Part shown: piece by piece, positions 25,674 to 33,704 of the stretch
How the letters are laid out: each line of letters opens with the position of its first letter
Numbering within the stretch: the first letter of the stretch is position 1
Source: Pyrinomonadaceae bacterium
Lineage (GTDB): Bacteria; Acidobacteriota; Blastocatellia; Pyrinomonadales; Pyrinomonadaceae
Direction of reading: 5' to 3'
Length of the DNA: 41,064 bases
Assembly: GCA_013816505.1 (NCBI GenBank)
Contig: JACDEG010000003.1
Span: forward strand, 1 to 41,064
Made by a program: the position numbers and the translations under genes
Notes under the pieces: model-generated
Database searches by the model: none
Told to the model about the DNA's origin: nothing
The model's input: the letters and a program-made list of their open reading frames with translations, nothing else

Positions 25674-27611
25674 TCACTGTTTAGTCGTGACTCTCTCAGC
25701 GAAGTAATCGACGGTGCGCTTCAGTCCCTCGCGCAGTTGGATCGCCGGCGACCAGCCGAGCAACTGTTGCGCGCGCGTGATGTCGGGCCGTCGCTGTTTC
25801 GGATCATCCTGCGGTAGCGGACAGTGGCGCACCTTCACGTCGGCGCCGCACACCAGCGCAATCTCTTCGGCCAATTGCCGCATCGTAAATTCGCCGGGGT
25901 TCCCCAGGTTGACCGGGTCGTGAATGCCGTCGGTGTTCATCAAACGAATCAGGCCCTCGACTAAGTCATCGACGTAACAGAATGAGCGCGTCTGCTCGCC
26001 GGTGCCGTACAGCGTTAGTTCCTCACCACGCAGCGCCTGCACAATGAAGTTCGAGACGACGCGCCCGTCATTCTCCAGCATGCGCGGCCCGAACGTGTTA
26101 AAGATGCGCGCGATGCGCGTGTCGACGTTGCTCTGCCGGTGATAATCCATCATCAACGTTTCGGCGAGACGCTTGCCTTCGTCGTAGCAGTTGCCGCAAA
26201 ACAGCGCTTTGCCGTTTCTTCTCACGTAAATCACATGGTTAGGAACATTCACACAATAAACATATCCGTCATAAGGCTGTATTGCTCTAGCCGGATATGT
26301 TGGCGTCCTGAACCTGCTATTCAAACGGTTGAGGATGTGGATTCGGTAAACCGGTCTTTGTTTTCTTTCATCGCTGATCGCAATGTTTCCCGCATAGCCT
26401 ATCTTTAGAAGCAACTGCTGGAAATCACTGATGAGTTTGGGCGAATTGCTGTAGTAGGTGTCACCTTTCTCGTTACCGTCACCCAGCATCATCGCGTCGA
26501 ACAAAATACCAAGTTGCCGCTTCGAGAGCGACAACAGTTCGACCGGGACGTACTTCTCGTGAGACTTACCGAACTGGGACAGGTAGTAGTAAAGCTGCTT
26601 GTTTGTAATACAAAACTGGTGGTCAAAACTATCAACGAAATTGAAGGGAAGCTTTTGCAGGCACGTTTCAATCTTCTCGCAGTTTTGCCCATGCTTGGTT
26701 TTGTCCTGAGCGATCAACACACGGTAATTACCAGCTTGCTTATTGGTGCAACCTTCGGTGATGTAGTACCCGAAAAACTCAAGCCAATCATCCATCTTCA
26801 CCTTCTCGATGAACGGGGCTTTGGCATTCCTTCGCGCTTCTTCATCGAACGGGAAATTGAACCAGTCTTGTTCTGCTGCCTTGTAGTTAACGACTTTGAG
26901 CATCTGGGCGCGTTTCCAATTGATCGCTGAAAACGCTGGGATCAATTCAAACTCGCTAGCATCTCTCCTCTGAACATACATTTTGTGGTTCGGAGTAACT
27001 AGCAGATCGCAGTTGTTATTTTTGAAATGAATTAATTCTCCGATGTACCTCTGTTTGATGACTTCAGTAGGCCGGTGATATTCGATCTCATGAGATTTTG
27101 TGAGAGTCGCTATCTCATCATCTTCAGTCACGTCAGGGAAATACTTCCAACCATCTCTGGTCAGCACTTCTGTGTCTGCGGAAAAGCAACTGCGAATCCC
27201 AATCGGGTTGACGTTGCCCCAGTAAGCCTCTGTCTGCGGATGCACCTCCGGGTCGCCGTAGACCTCTGATGTCGAGGCTTGCAGGATGCGCGCCCTGACC
27301 CGCTTCGCCAAACCGAGCATGTTGATTGCGCCCATCACGCTGGTCTTGACGGTCTTGACGGGATTGTATTGGTAGAAGACCGGCGACGCGGGGCAGGCGA
27401 GGTTATAAATCTGATCCACTTCAAGCAGGATCGGCTCAGTGACGTCGTGGCGGATCAATTCAAAGCGCGGGTTGCCAAGCAGGTGAAAAATGTTCGCGCG
27501 CCGCCCAGTGAAAAAATTGTCGAGGCAGATGACATCGTGCCCGTCGTCGATTAGTCGCTCACACATGTGCGAGCCGATAAAGCCCGCGCCGCCCGTCACT
27601 AATATTCTCAT
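25674..27611 (-). CDS. uxs: UDP-glucuronate decarboxylase-type SDR, interrupted in frame by an intein
   Basis: 645 codons encode an extended SDR (Rossmann, NAD-binding GGAGFIGSHM at 7-16) split by a 333-residue intein. The N-extein (1-141) holds DNFFTGRRANI, YNLACPASPVFYQYNP and the Ser/Thr motif ASTSEVYGDP, and ends NPIGIRS. The C-extein starts CYDEGKR with the catalytic Tyr476 and Lys480. Removing 142-474 gives a 312-residue protein with the family-typical NPIGIRSCYDEGKR junction, close to the usual bacterial Uxs length. Uxs turns UDP-glucuronate into UDP-xylose in the cytosol. A closely related activity cannot be excluded. Without splicing the active site is broken, so activity should depend on the intein. 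The leader (AAAGG about 12 nt before ATG) is weak. Confidence 0.93.
   Translation of the reverse strand: MRILVTGGAGFIGSHMCERLIDDGHDVICLDNFFTGRRANIFHLLGNPRFELIRHDVTEPILLEVDQIYNLACPASPVFYQYNPVKTVKTSVMGAINMLGLAKRVRARILQASTSEVYGDPEVHPQTEAYWGNVNPIGIRSCFSADTEVLTRDGWKYFPDVTEDDEIATLTKSHEIEYHRPTEVIKQRYIGELIHFKNNNCDLLVTPNHKMYVQRRDASEFELIPAFSAINWKRAQMLKVVNYKAAEQDWFNFPFDEEARRNAKAPFIEKVKMDDWLEFFGYYITEGCTNKQAGNYRVLIAQDKTKHGQNCEKIETCLQKLPFNFVDSFDHQFCITNKQLYYYLSQFGKSHEKYVPVELLSLSKRQLGILFDAMMLGDGNEKGDTYYSNSPKLISDFQQLLLKIGYAGNIAISDERKQRPVYRIHILNRLNSRFRTPTYPARAIQPYDGYVYCVNVPNHVIYVRRNGKALFCGNCYDEGKRLAETLMMDYHRQSNVDTRIARIFNTFGPRMLENDGRVVSNFIVQALRGEELTLYGTGEQTRSFCYVDDLVEGLIRLMNTDGIHDPVNLGNPGEFTMRQLAEEIALVCGADVKVRHCPLPQDDPKQRRPDITRAQQLLGWSPAIQLREGLKRTVDYFAERVTTKQ
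26190..27188 (-). mobile_element. Intein with LAGLIDADG homing endonuclease domain
   Basis: 333 codons in frame inside the Uxs-like gene. Splicing blocks in order: Cys1 in CFSADTEVLTRDGWKYF (block A), LLVTPNHKMYV with the Thr-x2-His motif (block B), FFGYYITEGC (first LAGLIDADG helix, acidic Glu), KYVPVELLSLSKRQ (block D-like), LFDAMMLGDGN (second LAGLIDADG helix, Asp), SPKLISDFQQLLLKIGYAG (block H-like), YVYCVNVPNHVIYVRR (block F) and NGKALFCGN before +1 Cys (block G). Both endonuclease acidic residues are present, so homing may still work. The penultimate residue is Gly instead of the usual His. One sampled line inside (26341-26400) is 45% GC against 58% in host DNA at 27421-27480, which fits recent transfer. 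Confidence 0.95.
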
Positions 27612-27662
27612 TGTCGAATTGAGCCTTTCATTCCGCTCCGCAGATGTTGATTCCGAAGACCT

Positions 27663-29261
27663 TTAATTGTGCGTCGTGTCCACCGTCGCCGTCGCCGCGG
27701 CGGGCGTCTCTCCGGGCAGGCTCGCCGGGTGGTTGGCGCCACTACTGACCTCACCACGTCCCTCACCACGCCGCCGCCGCCGTCGTCGTCGCTTTTCGAT
27801 GGTGGGCTGTTGTTCGACCCGCCCGTTGATCGTCGCCAGTGCGGCGAGCAGCAGAAACAGCAGCGCGTTGGAAGTGGTGTGCAGTGTGAAGTCGAAGAAG
27901 CTGTGCACCAGCACCGCGAAGCACCCGGCGAGCGCGCCGGTCGCCACGCCGCGCCTGAACTTGTCCTTCGAACGTGCGCGCGCGAATCCCATCCGGAACA
28001 GCATCACCAGGAAGAACAGGCCGAGCACCGCGCCGAGGATGCCAGCGTCAGAGACCACTTGCAGGTAATCGTTGTGCGCCTGTTCGAGCCGGTACAGGCC
28101 GCCGCGCGTGTCGTAGCGCGGGTAGGCGACGCTGAACGCGCCGAGGCCGGTGCCGGTCAGCGGGTGATGACGGATGATGTCCAGCGTGGTCTGCCAGAAG
28201 TGGACGCGCCCGGTGGTCGGGTCGTCGGCGTTGACGGTGCCGACGAAGCGGCTGAGCGATTCTTCGCCGCCGAAGAAAAGCGCCGTGAAGAGAATGCCGA
28301 CGAGCACCGCCGCCCCCAGCCCGGCACTCACCGCCGCGAGCCGCACGCGCCCTTCGCGGTCAAGTTTCCCTTCCCGCTCCGCCCGCCGCCAGCGTGCGGC
28401 AACGAACACGGCGAACAGGAAAAAGATTTCGGCGATGAGGCTGATGATGCCGCCGCGCGAGTTGGTCATAATCAGCGCAATGCTCATCACTAGCGACGAG
28501 AAGCCGTAGAGCAGGCGCCAGTCACGATGCACACCACCCGCCAGCAGCAGGCCGAGCGGCAGACCGAGGATCAACTCCATGTACCCCGCGAAGTGGTGAC
28601 GGTTGATGAACGGGCCGAAGCCGAGACTCTGTGTCGATTCGCGGAGGCCGAAAATCTTATCTGGGCTGACGAAGAACTGCATCAGCGAAAAGAGCGCGAG
28701 CGCGAAGCCGAATATGATAATTGTGCGCGCGACCAGGCGCAGGCGGCGCGGCGTGTCGATGAAGGCCAGCGACGACGCAAAGTAGACGAAGAGCGCCGCG
28801 ATCTGGATCAGCACGATGCGCGTCGTGTACGGGTCAAGCGACAGACTGCGCACCGGCTCGCCCGCCGAGACATCGGCGACCGCCTGGCTGACGGCGGCGC
28901 CCAGTGGCAGCAACTGCACCGCGCCGATCAGCAGCAGGCCGAGTAGCGGCAACTGTAGGACGTTGCGACTGAATCGCAGGCGCCGGCTGCGCCACGCATC
29001 GACGTACCAGAAGAACACGACCAGCCCGGCGCCCGCTTGAAACAGGCCGAGCGACCAGCCATGTACTGTGCCGAAGGCGACCGTCGAAAGCACCACCGCG
29101 AGGCACAGCGTCAGGATGATGAAGCGGCTTGCCAGCGTCCGCACCGGCCCGGCGGCGGCGTCCGTGCTAAGCGGGTCCGCGAGTGCTTGCGTTGTCGCGG
29201 CGGGTTCCGCTGTCCGCGCCGGAACTATTGCCTCGGCTGGGTTGGAAATCGAAGTGGTCAT
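27663..29261 (-). CDS. O-antigen ligase / Wzy-type membrane protein, second copy
   Basis: A 532-residue polytopic protein. A Thr/Ala-rich N-terminal tail (about 1-45) precedes roughly 10-12 TM segments (ILTLCLAVVLSTVAFG onward). FINRHHFAGYMELILGLPLGLLLAGG and the loop RHHPLTGTGLGAFSVAYPRYDTRGGLYRLEQAHNDYLQ-type pattern (HPLTGTGLGAF, then AHNDYLQVVSDAGILG) are Wzy_C/O-antigen ligase hallmarks. The C-terminus is cytosolic and has about eight consecutive Arg residues. The ATG at 29261 lies 95 nt inside the upstream TPR gene in another frame. A GTG at 29144 would remove that overlap and cannot be ruled out. The TPR protein next to it is a common partner. Confidence 0.88.
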   Translation of the reverse strand: MTTSISNPAEAIVPARTAEPAATTQALADPLSTDAAAGPVRTLASRFIILTLCLAVVLSTVAFGTVHGWSLGLFQAGAGLVVFFWYVDAWRSRRLRFSRNVLQLPLLGLLLIGAVQLLPLGAAVSQAVADVSAGEPVRSLSLDPYTTRIVLIQIAALFVYFASSLAFIDTPRRLRLVARTIIIFGFALALFSLMQFFVSPDKIFGLRESTQSLGFGPFINRHHFAGYMELILGLPLGLLLAGGVHRDWRLLYGFSSLVMSIALIMTNSRGGIISLIAEIFFLFAVFVAARWRRAEREGKLDREGRVRLAAVSAGLGAAVLVGILFTALFFGGEESLSRFVGTVNADDPTTGRVHFWQTTLDIIRHHPLTGTGLGAFSVAYPRYDTRGGLYRLEQAHNDYLQVVSDAGILGAVLGLFFLVMLFRMGFARARSKDKFRRGVATGALAGCFAVLVHSFFDFTLHTTSNALLFLLLAALATINGRVEQQPTIEKRRRRRRRRGEGRGEVSSGANHPASLPGETPAAATATVDTTHN

Positions 29262-30534
29262 ACCAAACTTTCCCGAAAATCGGACACGTTGATTGTCCGC
29301 AGTCTTGTCGTGTGATGCGTACGGTGACGGCCTCTGAGTTAACCGGCACGCTGAACTCCAGCGTCACCTCCTGCCACTCAATGCTGCCATTAGGGAGCGG
29401 CGTCGAGGCGGCCAGCACGCGCGACGGGTCGGTGGAGTCCACCACGTCGACGAGCGGCGTGCTGACGCTCTTCAGGTCCTCGGCGCGAACCCAGAAGGTG
29501 AGGCGGTACTTAGCCTGCGGCTCGACCACCACGATCTGCGCGATGCCCTTGAACTGCGGCGAGGTTGGCTCGTTAAAGACGATGCGCACGCCCCGCGCGC
29601 CGTCGCGGTGGGTGCGTGTGTCGATGGCGACCTGGGTCTGGCCGCCGGGCGGCATCTGCCACCCGAAGAGGCTGGTGCCCGCCCGGCCAATATTGTTCTC
29701 GAAGCTGCCGTTGGCGAGTTTTCCCACCGCGAGTTCACTCTCGCCAGTGATTTCGCGGTGCGTGGCGAGGGCCGCGATGAAGCGTTTGTTCACCGCCAAC
29801 GTGCCGAGCAGTCGCTCGCCGGCCGGACGCAACTCCCTCTTCTCCTGCGCGCTGAAACTCGACCAGACGCGCAGGGCCTCGTCGAGCCGCTTTTGGTTGG
29901 CGAGACTCTCGACGATCTCGCCGCGCACCGCCGGCGTGTTCCCGAAGGCCTCCGCCACCGCCTTGAAGTCGTTGCCAAAGACGCGCCACGCCAGCCCCAT
30001 CACCGGCGGACGCAAGCCCGGGTCGGCCTCGCTCGCGCGGCGCAGTTCCGCGAAGGCTTCGTCCGTCCGCTCCTGCCGCAGCAGCACGTTGCCGAGGTGC
30101 CAGCGCGGGTAGGCATACGCCGGGGCCAACTCGACGGCGTGCCGCAGCGCCCGCTCGCTGCCGGGCAGGTCGCCCGCCTGGCGGCGCGCGTTCCCCAACT
30201 CGACCCACAGGCGGTAGTCGTTCGGTGAAAGACTGGTGGCGCGCTCGTACCCGCGCAGCGACTGCTCCAAGTCTTCCGGCAGAAAAGTTTTACGCCGCAG
30301 CACGGCCAGCGTGAAGTGCGCCTGCGGGTCGTCGGGCGCGAGCCGCGTCGCGCTGCCCGCCATCTCGACATCCGCCGGATACGACGCCATCGTGTTGCCG
30401 ACAAACCAACGGGCGCCGGTCCACACGCCGGCCAGCACCAGCACCACCGGCACGGCCAGCAGCACACGTCGCCAGAGCGGTTCGACGCTCAAAAGTTTTA
30501 ATTGCTCGGGTTTAGTTTCCGGCCCACTCGACAT
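29167..30534 (-). CDS. Membrane-anchored TPR protein
   Basis: A 455-residue protein. One TM segment near residues 24-45 (RRVLLAVPVVLVLAGVWTGARWF) anchors it, with the rest probably periplasmic. TPR-like helical repeats follow at about 60-200: APDDPQAHFTLAVLRRKTFL, SPNDYRLWVELGNARRQAGDLPGSERALRHAVELAP and YPRWHLGNVLLRQERTDEAFAELRRA. The last 170 residues form a beta-rich, carbohydrate-binding-module-like region (NGSFENNIGR, FGWQMPPGGQ, KYRLTFWVRAEDL) with two Cys near the end (DCGQSTCPIFG). TPR proteins next to Wzy or ligase genes are thought to scaffold polymerisation. The beta domain suggests glycan contact, which is inference. Confidence 0.8.
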   Translation of the reverse strand: MSSGPETKPEQLKLLSVEPLWRRVLLAVPVVLVLAGVWTGARWFVGNTMASYPADVEMAGSATRLAPDDPQAHFTLAVLRRKTFLPEDLEQSLRGYERATSLSPNDYRLWVELGNARRQAGDLPGSERALRHAVELAPAYAYPRWHLGNVLLRQERTDEAFAELRRASEADPGLRPPVMGLAWRVFGNDFKAVAEAFGNTPAVRGEIVESLANQKRLDEALRVWSSFSAQEKRELRPAGERLLGTLAVNKRFIAALATHREITGESELAVGKLANGSFENNIGRAGTSLFGWQMPPGGQTQVAIDTRTHRDGARGVRIVFNEPTSPQFKGIAQIVVVEPQAKYRLTFWVRAEDLKSVSTPLVDVVDSTDPSRVLAASTPLPNGSIEWQEVTLEFSVPVNSEAVTVRITRQDCGQSTCPIFGKVWYDHFDFQPSRGNSSGADSGTRRDNASTRGPA

Positions 30535-30554
30535 AAGTTTGATCTCACATCACT

Positions 30555-30572
30555 GCAACCTTCAGAGGTTGC
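30555..30572. promoter_or_regulatory. Perfect hairpin in the leader of the TPR gene
   Basis: GCAACCT at 30555-30561 and AGGTTGC at 30566-30572 form a 7-bp perfect stem with a TCAG loop, 20 nt before the TPR start codon (30534) on the minus strand. No U-tract follows. It could affect translation of a gene that lacks a clear ribosome site. Confidence 0.4.
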
Positions 30573-30603
30573 CGTCAAATGCTGCCACGCGCCACTTATC
30601 ATG

Positions 30604-30620
30604 CGGCGCGGGTGGCGCCG
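30604..30620. terminator. GC-rich hairpin just past the MraY-fusion stop
   Basis: CGGCGC at 30604-30609 and GCGCCG at 30615-30620 make a perfect 6-bp stem around GGGTG, about 18 nt after the leftward stop at 30639. There is no run of T after it. It may be a weak attenuator or an mRNA-stabilising stem between cistrons. Confidence 0.3.
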
Positions 30621-30638
30621 TGGATACGATTCCATTTT

Positions 30639-32453
30639 TCAATTGACGTCATCATCACCGGTGAGCGACTCGATCTCAATCCGCATCCGCTTCAACGCGA
30701 CGTGCGCCTCTTCGCAGTCGCGCAGGATTTCCCGGACGCGATGCTCCGAAAATTGCGCGCTGGAGATTAACACCTCCTCGACCTTTTGATCGGCGCAGAC
30801 GCCGCGCAACGCGCCGTTACCGCCGAAGACGCGGAAGCCATGAACGACTTTTCCCGCCTTCAGCGGATCATCATCGACAAATCCGACCGGCACGTACCGC
30901 AGCCGTGGGTTGTTCAGCATCTCGCGGAGCAGCAGATCGCCGGCGTCGCCCGCGCCGTAGATCAGCACCCGCCGCCCGACGCCTGACGCGTGCGGCGTCG
31001 GCAGTATTTGGCGGAACAAGCGAAAGGCCATGCGGCTCCCCGCCAGCATCATCAGCAACAGCATGCCGTCAATCACGAAGACGGTGCGCGAGAAACCTTG
31101 GAAGCGGAACGCGAACAGAATCGCCAGCACGCTCCCCAGCGAGCCGAGCGCCACCGCCTTCGCGAACACGATAAAGTCGTCGACGCTGGTATAACGCCAG
31201 ATGCCGCGATAGACGCCCGTCACAAGGAAGGCCGCCATCTTGATGAAGACCAGCACCGGCACGGTTTGCAGGAAGAGTTGCCGCGTGCCGCTCTCCGCCA
31301 GCGACCCGAACAGCAGCGCGTACGCGCCATAGTAGGCGAGGATAATCAGGACCACATCGAGCAGCACTTCGAAGAAGCGTCGCTTGTACGACAAATCGAT
31401 TAAAAACGCGAACAGCGCTTTATCGCGGACCGCTTTGATCTCGCTCTCGTCATACACCTTGACGCCCGCGAGGTAGACGCCGAGCAGCGTCAGCACCACC
31501 GTGAAGCCGAGGATCGCGGCGAGACTCGTATCGATTTTCGAGTCGCGCACCAACAGCGCGAGCATTCCCGAAAGCGCCGCGAAGCCGTAGAGCATCCACA
31601 CCGCGCGACGCTCCGACATCCCCAGCGCGACGAGTCGGTGCGACGTGTGGTCGCGCCCGCCCTGCGACGCGGAGCGCCCGGCCAACTTGCGCAGGATGGT
31701 GACGAACGTAGTGTCGAAGATGGGCACGAACAGAATCAGCACCGGCACCGCGAGCACCGGCAGGAACGAACGCGAGCGCCCGCCCGCCGCACTCAACAAC
31801 GCCGTGCTCGACAGAAAGAATCCGACGAACATCGAACCGCAGTCACCCATAAAGATTGACGCCGGATACGAGTTGTAGATCAGGAATCCAATGAGCGCGG
31901 CGGCGAACACGCCGAGCATCAATGCCTCGTTCGGCTGCCCGTTAGCGAGAAAGCTGAAGGCCAGCGTGGTCGAAGCGATGGCCGCGATGCCGGCGGCGAG
32001 TCCGTCCATGTTGTCGAGCAGGTTGACCGCGTTGGTGATGCCGATCAGCCAGAAGATCGTGATCGCCATGTTGAGCGGGGCCGAGGCTGTCCACGGCAGC
32101 GTCAGGCCGTAGTAAATCACCAGTGCCGCGCCCATCACCTGCCCGATCAATTTCTGGTACGGCTTGATGCGCAGCACATCGTCGACCAACCCGACCGCGA
32201 ACAGGAACGCGCTCGCCGCGAGCACCACCAACGTGGACGGCGTGTGTTTGAGCGTCGCGAGTTGGGCCAACGCGACGCTCAGAAAAATCGCCACACCGCC
32301 CAACATCGCCGTCGGCTTTTTATGCCAGCGGTCTGCCTTCGGGCGCGCCACCGCGCCGACGCGACGCGCCAACGCCCGCACCAGCGGCGTCAGGGCCAGC
32401 GCGAGCGCGAACGACAGGGCAATAGCGTACGGTGACAGTGAGTTCGAAAACAT
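30639..32453 (-). CDS. Polyprenyl-phosphate sugar-1-phosphate transferase (MraY/WecA family) fused to a CapD-type N-terminal half
   Basis: A 604-residue fusion. Residues 1-335 form a MraY/WecA/RgpG-type integral membrane enzyme that joins a sugar-1-phosphate from UDP-sugar to undecaprenyl phosphate, the first step of lipid-linked glycan synthesis. It has DRWHKKPTAMLGG (41-53), Asp91-Asp92, NAVNLLDNMDGLA (141-153), FMGDCGS (201-207) and GRDHTSHRL (267-275, His pair). Residues about 345-480 carry four more TM segments, and 495-600 hold a Rossmann domain with YGAGDAGDLLL. This is the N-terminal half of CapD/PglF/WbpM-type UDP-GlcNAc dehydratases, but their dehydratase SDR domain is absent. The fused part may bind a nucleotide or regulate the transferase. 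Confidence 0.88.
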   Translation of the reverse strand: MFSNSLSPYAIALSFALALALTPLVRALARRVGAVARPKADRWHKKPTAMLGGVAIFLSVALAQLATLKHTPSTLVVLAASAFLFAVGLVDDVLRIKPYQKLIGQVMGAALVIYYGLTLPWTASAPLNMAITIFWLIGITNAVNLLDNMDGLAAGIAAIASTTLAFSFLANGQPNEALMLGVFAAALIGFLIYNSYPASIFMGDCGSMFVGFFLSSTALLSAAGGRSRSFLPVLAVPVLILFVPIFDTTFVTILRKLAGRSASQGGRDHTSHRLVALGMSERRAVWMLYGFAALSGMLALLVRDSKIDTSLAAILGFTVVLTLLGVYLAGVKVYDESEIKAVRDKALFAFLIDLSYKRRFFEVLLDVVLIILAYYGAYALLFGSLAESGTRQLFLQTVPVLVFIKMAAFLVTGVYRGIWRYTSVDDFIVFAKAVALGSLGSVLAILFAFRFQGFSRTVFVIDGMLLLMMLAGSRMAFRLFRQILPTPHASGVGRRVLIYGAGDAGDLLLREMLNNPRLRYVPVGFVDDDPLKAGKVVHGFRVFGGNGALRGVCADQKVEEVLISSAQFSEHRVREILRDCEEAHVALKRMRIEIESLTGDDDVN

Positions 32454-32534
32454 GCCTTAGTTTGAGGGGGTCGATCTGTTCGAAAGCCTGGAAAAGCTAT
32501 TCGATGTGTCCTGAGAAATCAAGCACGGAAAGAA

Positions 32535-32722
32535 GTCTGGAGTCTGGAGTCTGGAGTCTGAAGTCAAATCACCGAAAGTCTATTCTCCCTGATGTGCGTC
32601 ATCTTTCCGCCCCTCGCGTGTATAGAAGCAACAATCTCTCGACAACGACCTTCAACCTCGCCACCTCAGCACTCACACATCAGGTTATCCCGACTCCCGA
32701 CTTCAGACTCCAGACTCCAAAC
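32535..32722. repeat. Inverted pair of heptamer arrays, site C (unit GTCTGGA)
   Basis: The left array at 32535-32565 is GTCTGGA three times, then GTCTGAA and a partial GTC. The right array at 32692-32722 is GACTCCC, GACTTCA, GACTCCA, GACTCCA and AAC. Positions 32542-32565 and 32699-32722 match as reverse complements in 23 of 24 bases. The stem would enclose about 130 nt. The right array ends 6 nt before the stop of the SDR gene (32729). It lies in the 275-nt gap before the MraY-fusion gene. Confidence 0.9.
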
Positions 32723-32728
32723 TATCTT

Positions 32729-33697
32729 TCAGCGCCCGCTGTGATATGCGATGACCTTTTGCAGAATTCCGTCCAGCGTCATTTCGGGGTGGAAGCCGAC
32801 CTGCGCGTCGATCTTTGTGATGTCGGGAACGCGGCGCGGCATGTCTTCGAAGCCTTCTTCGTAAGCTTCGTCGTAGGGCACCAGCACGATCTCAGAGTCG
32901 GAATTGGTCAACTCCTTGACGCGGTGCGCGAGTTCGAGGATCGAAACCTCTTCGTTCGAGCCGATGTTGAAGACCTTGCCGACCGCGCCGGGGTCGTCCA
33001 TTAACTTCACGAGCGCGCCGACGATGTCGCCGACGTAGCCGAAGCAGCGCGTCTGCTGGCCGTCGCCGTAGACCGTCAGCGGACGGCCCGCCAGCGCTTG
33101 CCTGACGAAAGTCGGAATGACCATCCCGTACTGCCCGGTCTGGCGCGGCCCGACGGTGTTGAAGAGGCGCACAACGATGGTCGGCAGTTTCTTCTCGCGC
33201 CAGTACGCGAGCGCCAGAAATTCGTCAATCGCCTTCGAGCAGGCGTAGCTCCAACGCCCCTTGACGGTCGCGCCCATCACCAAATTTCCGTCCTCGCGAA
33301 ACGGCACCTGGTCGCTCAGGCCGTAGACCTCCGAGGTCGAAGCGATCAGCACCTTCTTCTTCTTCTTGTTGGCCACCGCCAGCACGATCTCTGTGCCGCG
33401 CACGTTGGTCTCGATGGTGCGCACAGGGCTTTCGACGATTAGCTTGACGCCGACCGCCGCCGCCAGGTGAAAGACCACGTCGCACTGATCGACCAGTTCG
33501 GCGATGACCGGATGATTCTGCACCGTGTCGATGGTGTAGTGAAAACGCTCATGCTTCTTCAGGTGCGCGATGTTGTCGATGCTGCCGGTTGACAGATCGT
33601 CGATCACATGCACCTCGTCACCGCGCTCGATGTAGGCGTCGGACAGATGTGAACCGATGAATCCCGCCCCGCCTGTAATCAATACTCGCAAATTCAT
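32729..33697 (-). CDS. NAD-dependent epimerase/dehydratase (extended SDR)
   Basis: A 322-residue SDR acting on a nucleotide sugar. It has the NAD motif GGAGFIGSHL, IASTSEVYGLSDQ with the catalytic Ser/Thr, the Tyr-x3-Lys pair in SYACSKAIDEF, and RLFNTVGPRQTGQYGMVIP. The best family match is the group containing UDP-glucose 4-epimerase, GDP-mannose 4,6-dehydratase and Uxs-like enzymes. The substrate is undecided. The ATG has AGGAG ending only 1 nt upstream, too close to be used, while a TTG two codons later (33691) has 7-nt spacing and would give the family-typical MRVLITGGAGFIGSHL start. It is followed after site C by the MraY fusion and preceded by a GT4 with a 7-nt gap. Confidence 0.9.
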   Translation of the reverse strand: MNLRVLITGGAGFIGSHLSDAYIERGDEVHVIDDLSTGSIDNIAHLKKHERFHYTIDTVQNHPVIAELVDQCDVVFHLAAAVGVKLIVESPVRTIETNVRGTEIVLAVANKKKKKVLIASTSEVYGLSDQVPFREDGNLVMGATVKGRWSYACSKAIDEFLALAYWREKKLPTIVVRLFNTVGPRQTGQYGMVIPTFVRQALAGRPLTVYGDGQQTRCFGYVGDIVGALVKLMDDPGAVGKVFNIGSNEEVSILELAHRVKELTNSDSEIVLVPYDEAYEEGFEDMPRRVPDITKIDAQVGFHPEMTLDGILQKVIAYHSGR

Positions 33698-33704
33698 TCT
33701 CCTT

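Noticed and set aside
26190-27188. The insert in the Uxs gene as a group I intron or an ordinary extra domain
   Set aside because: It is in frame throughout, starts with Cys and ends Asn-Cys, and carries protein-splicing blocks A, B, F and G. An RNA intron would not need to be open.
27669-28493. 274-residue plus-strand open frame
   Set aside because: Antisense to the second ligase gene, with Glu/Arg/Asp-rich shadow composition and no motif.
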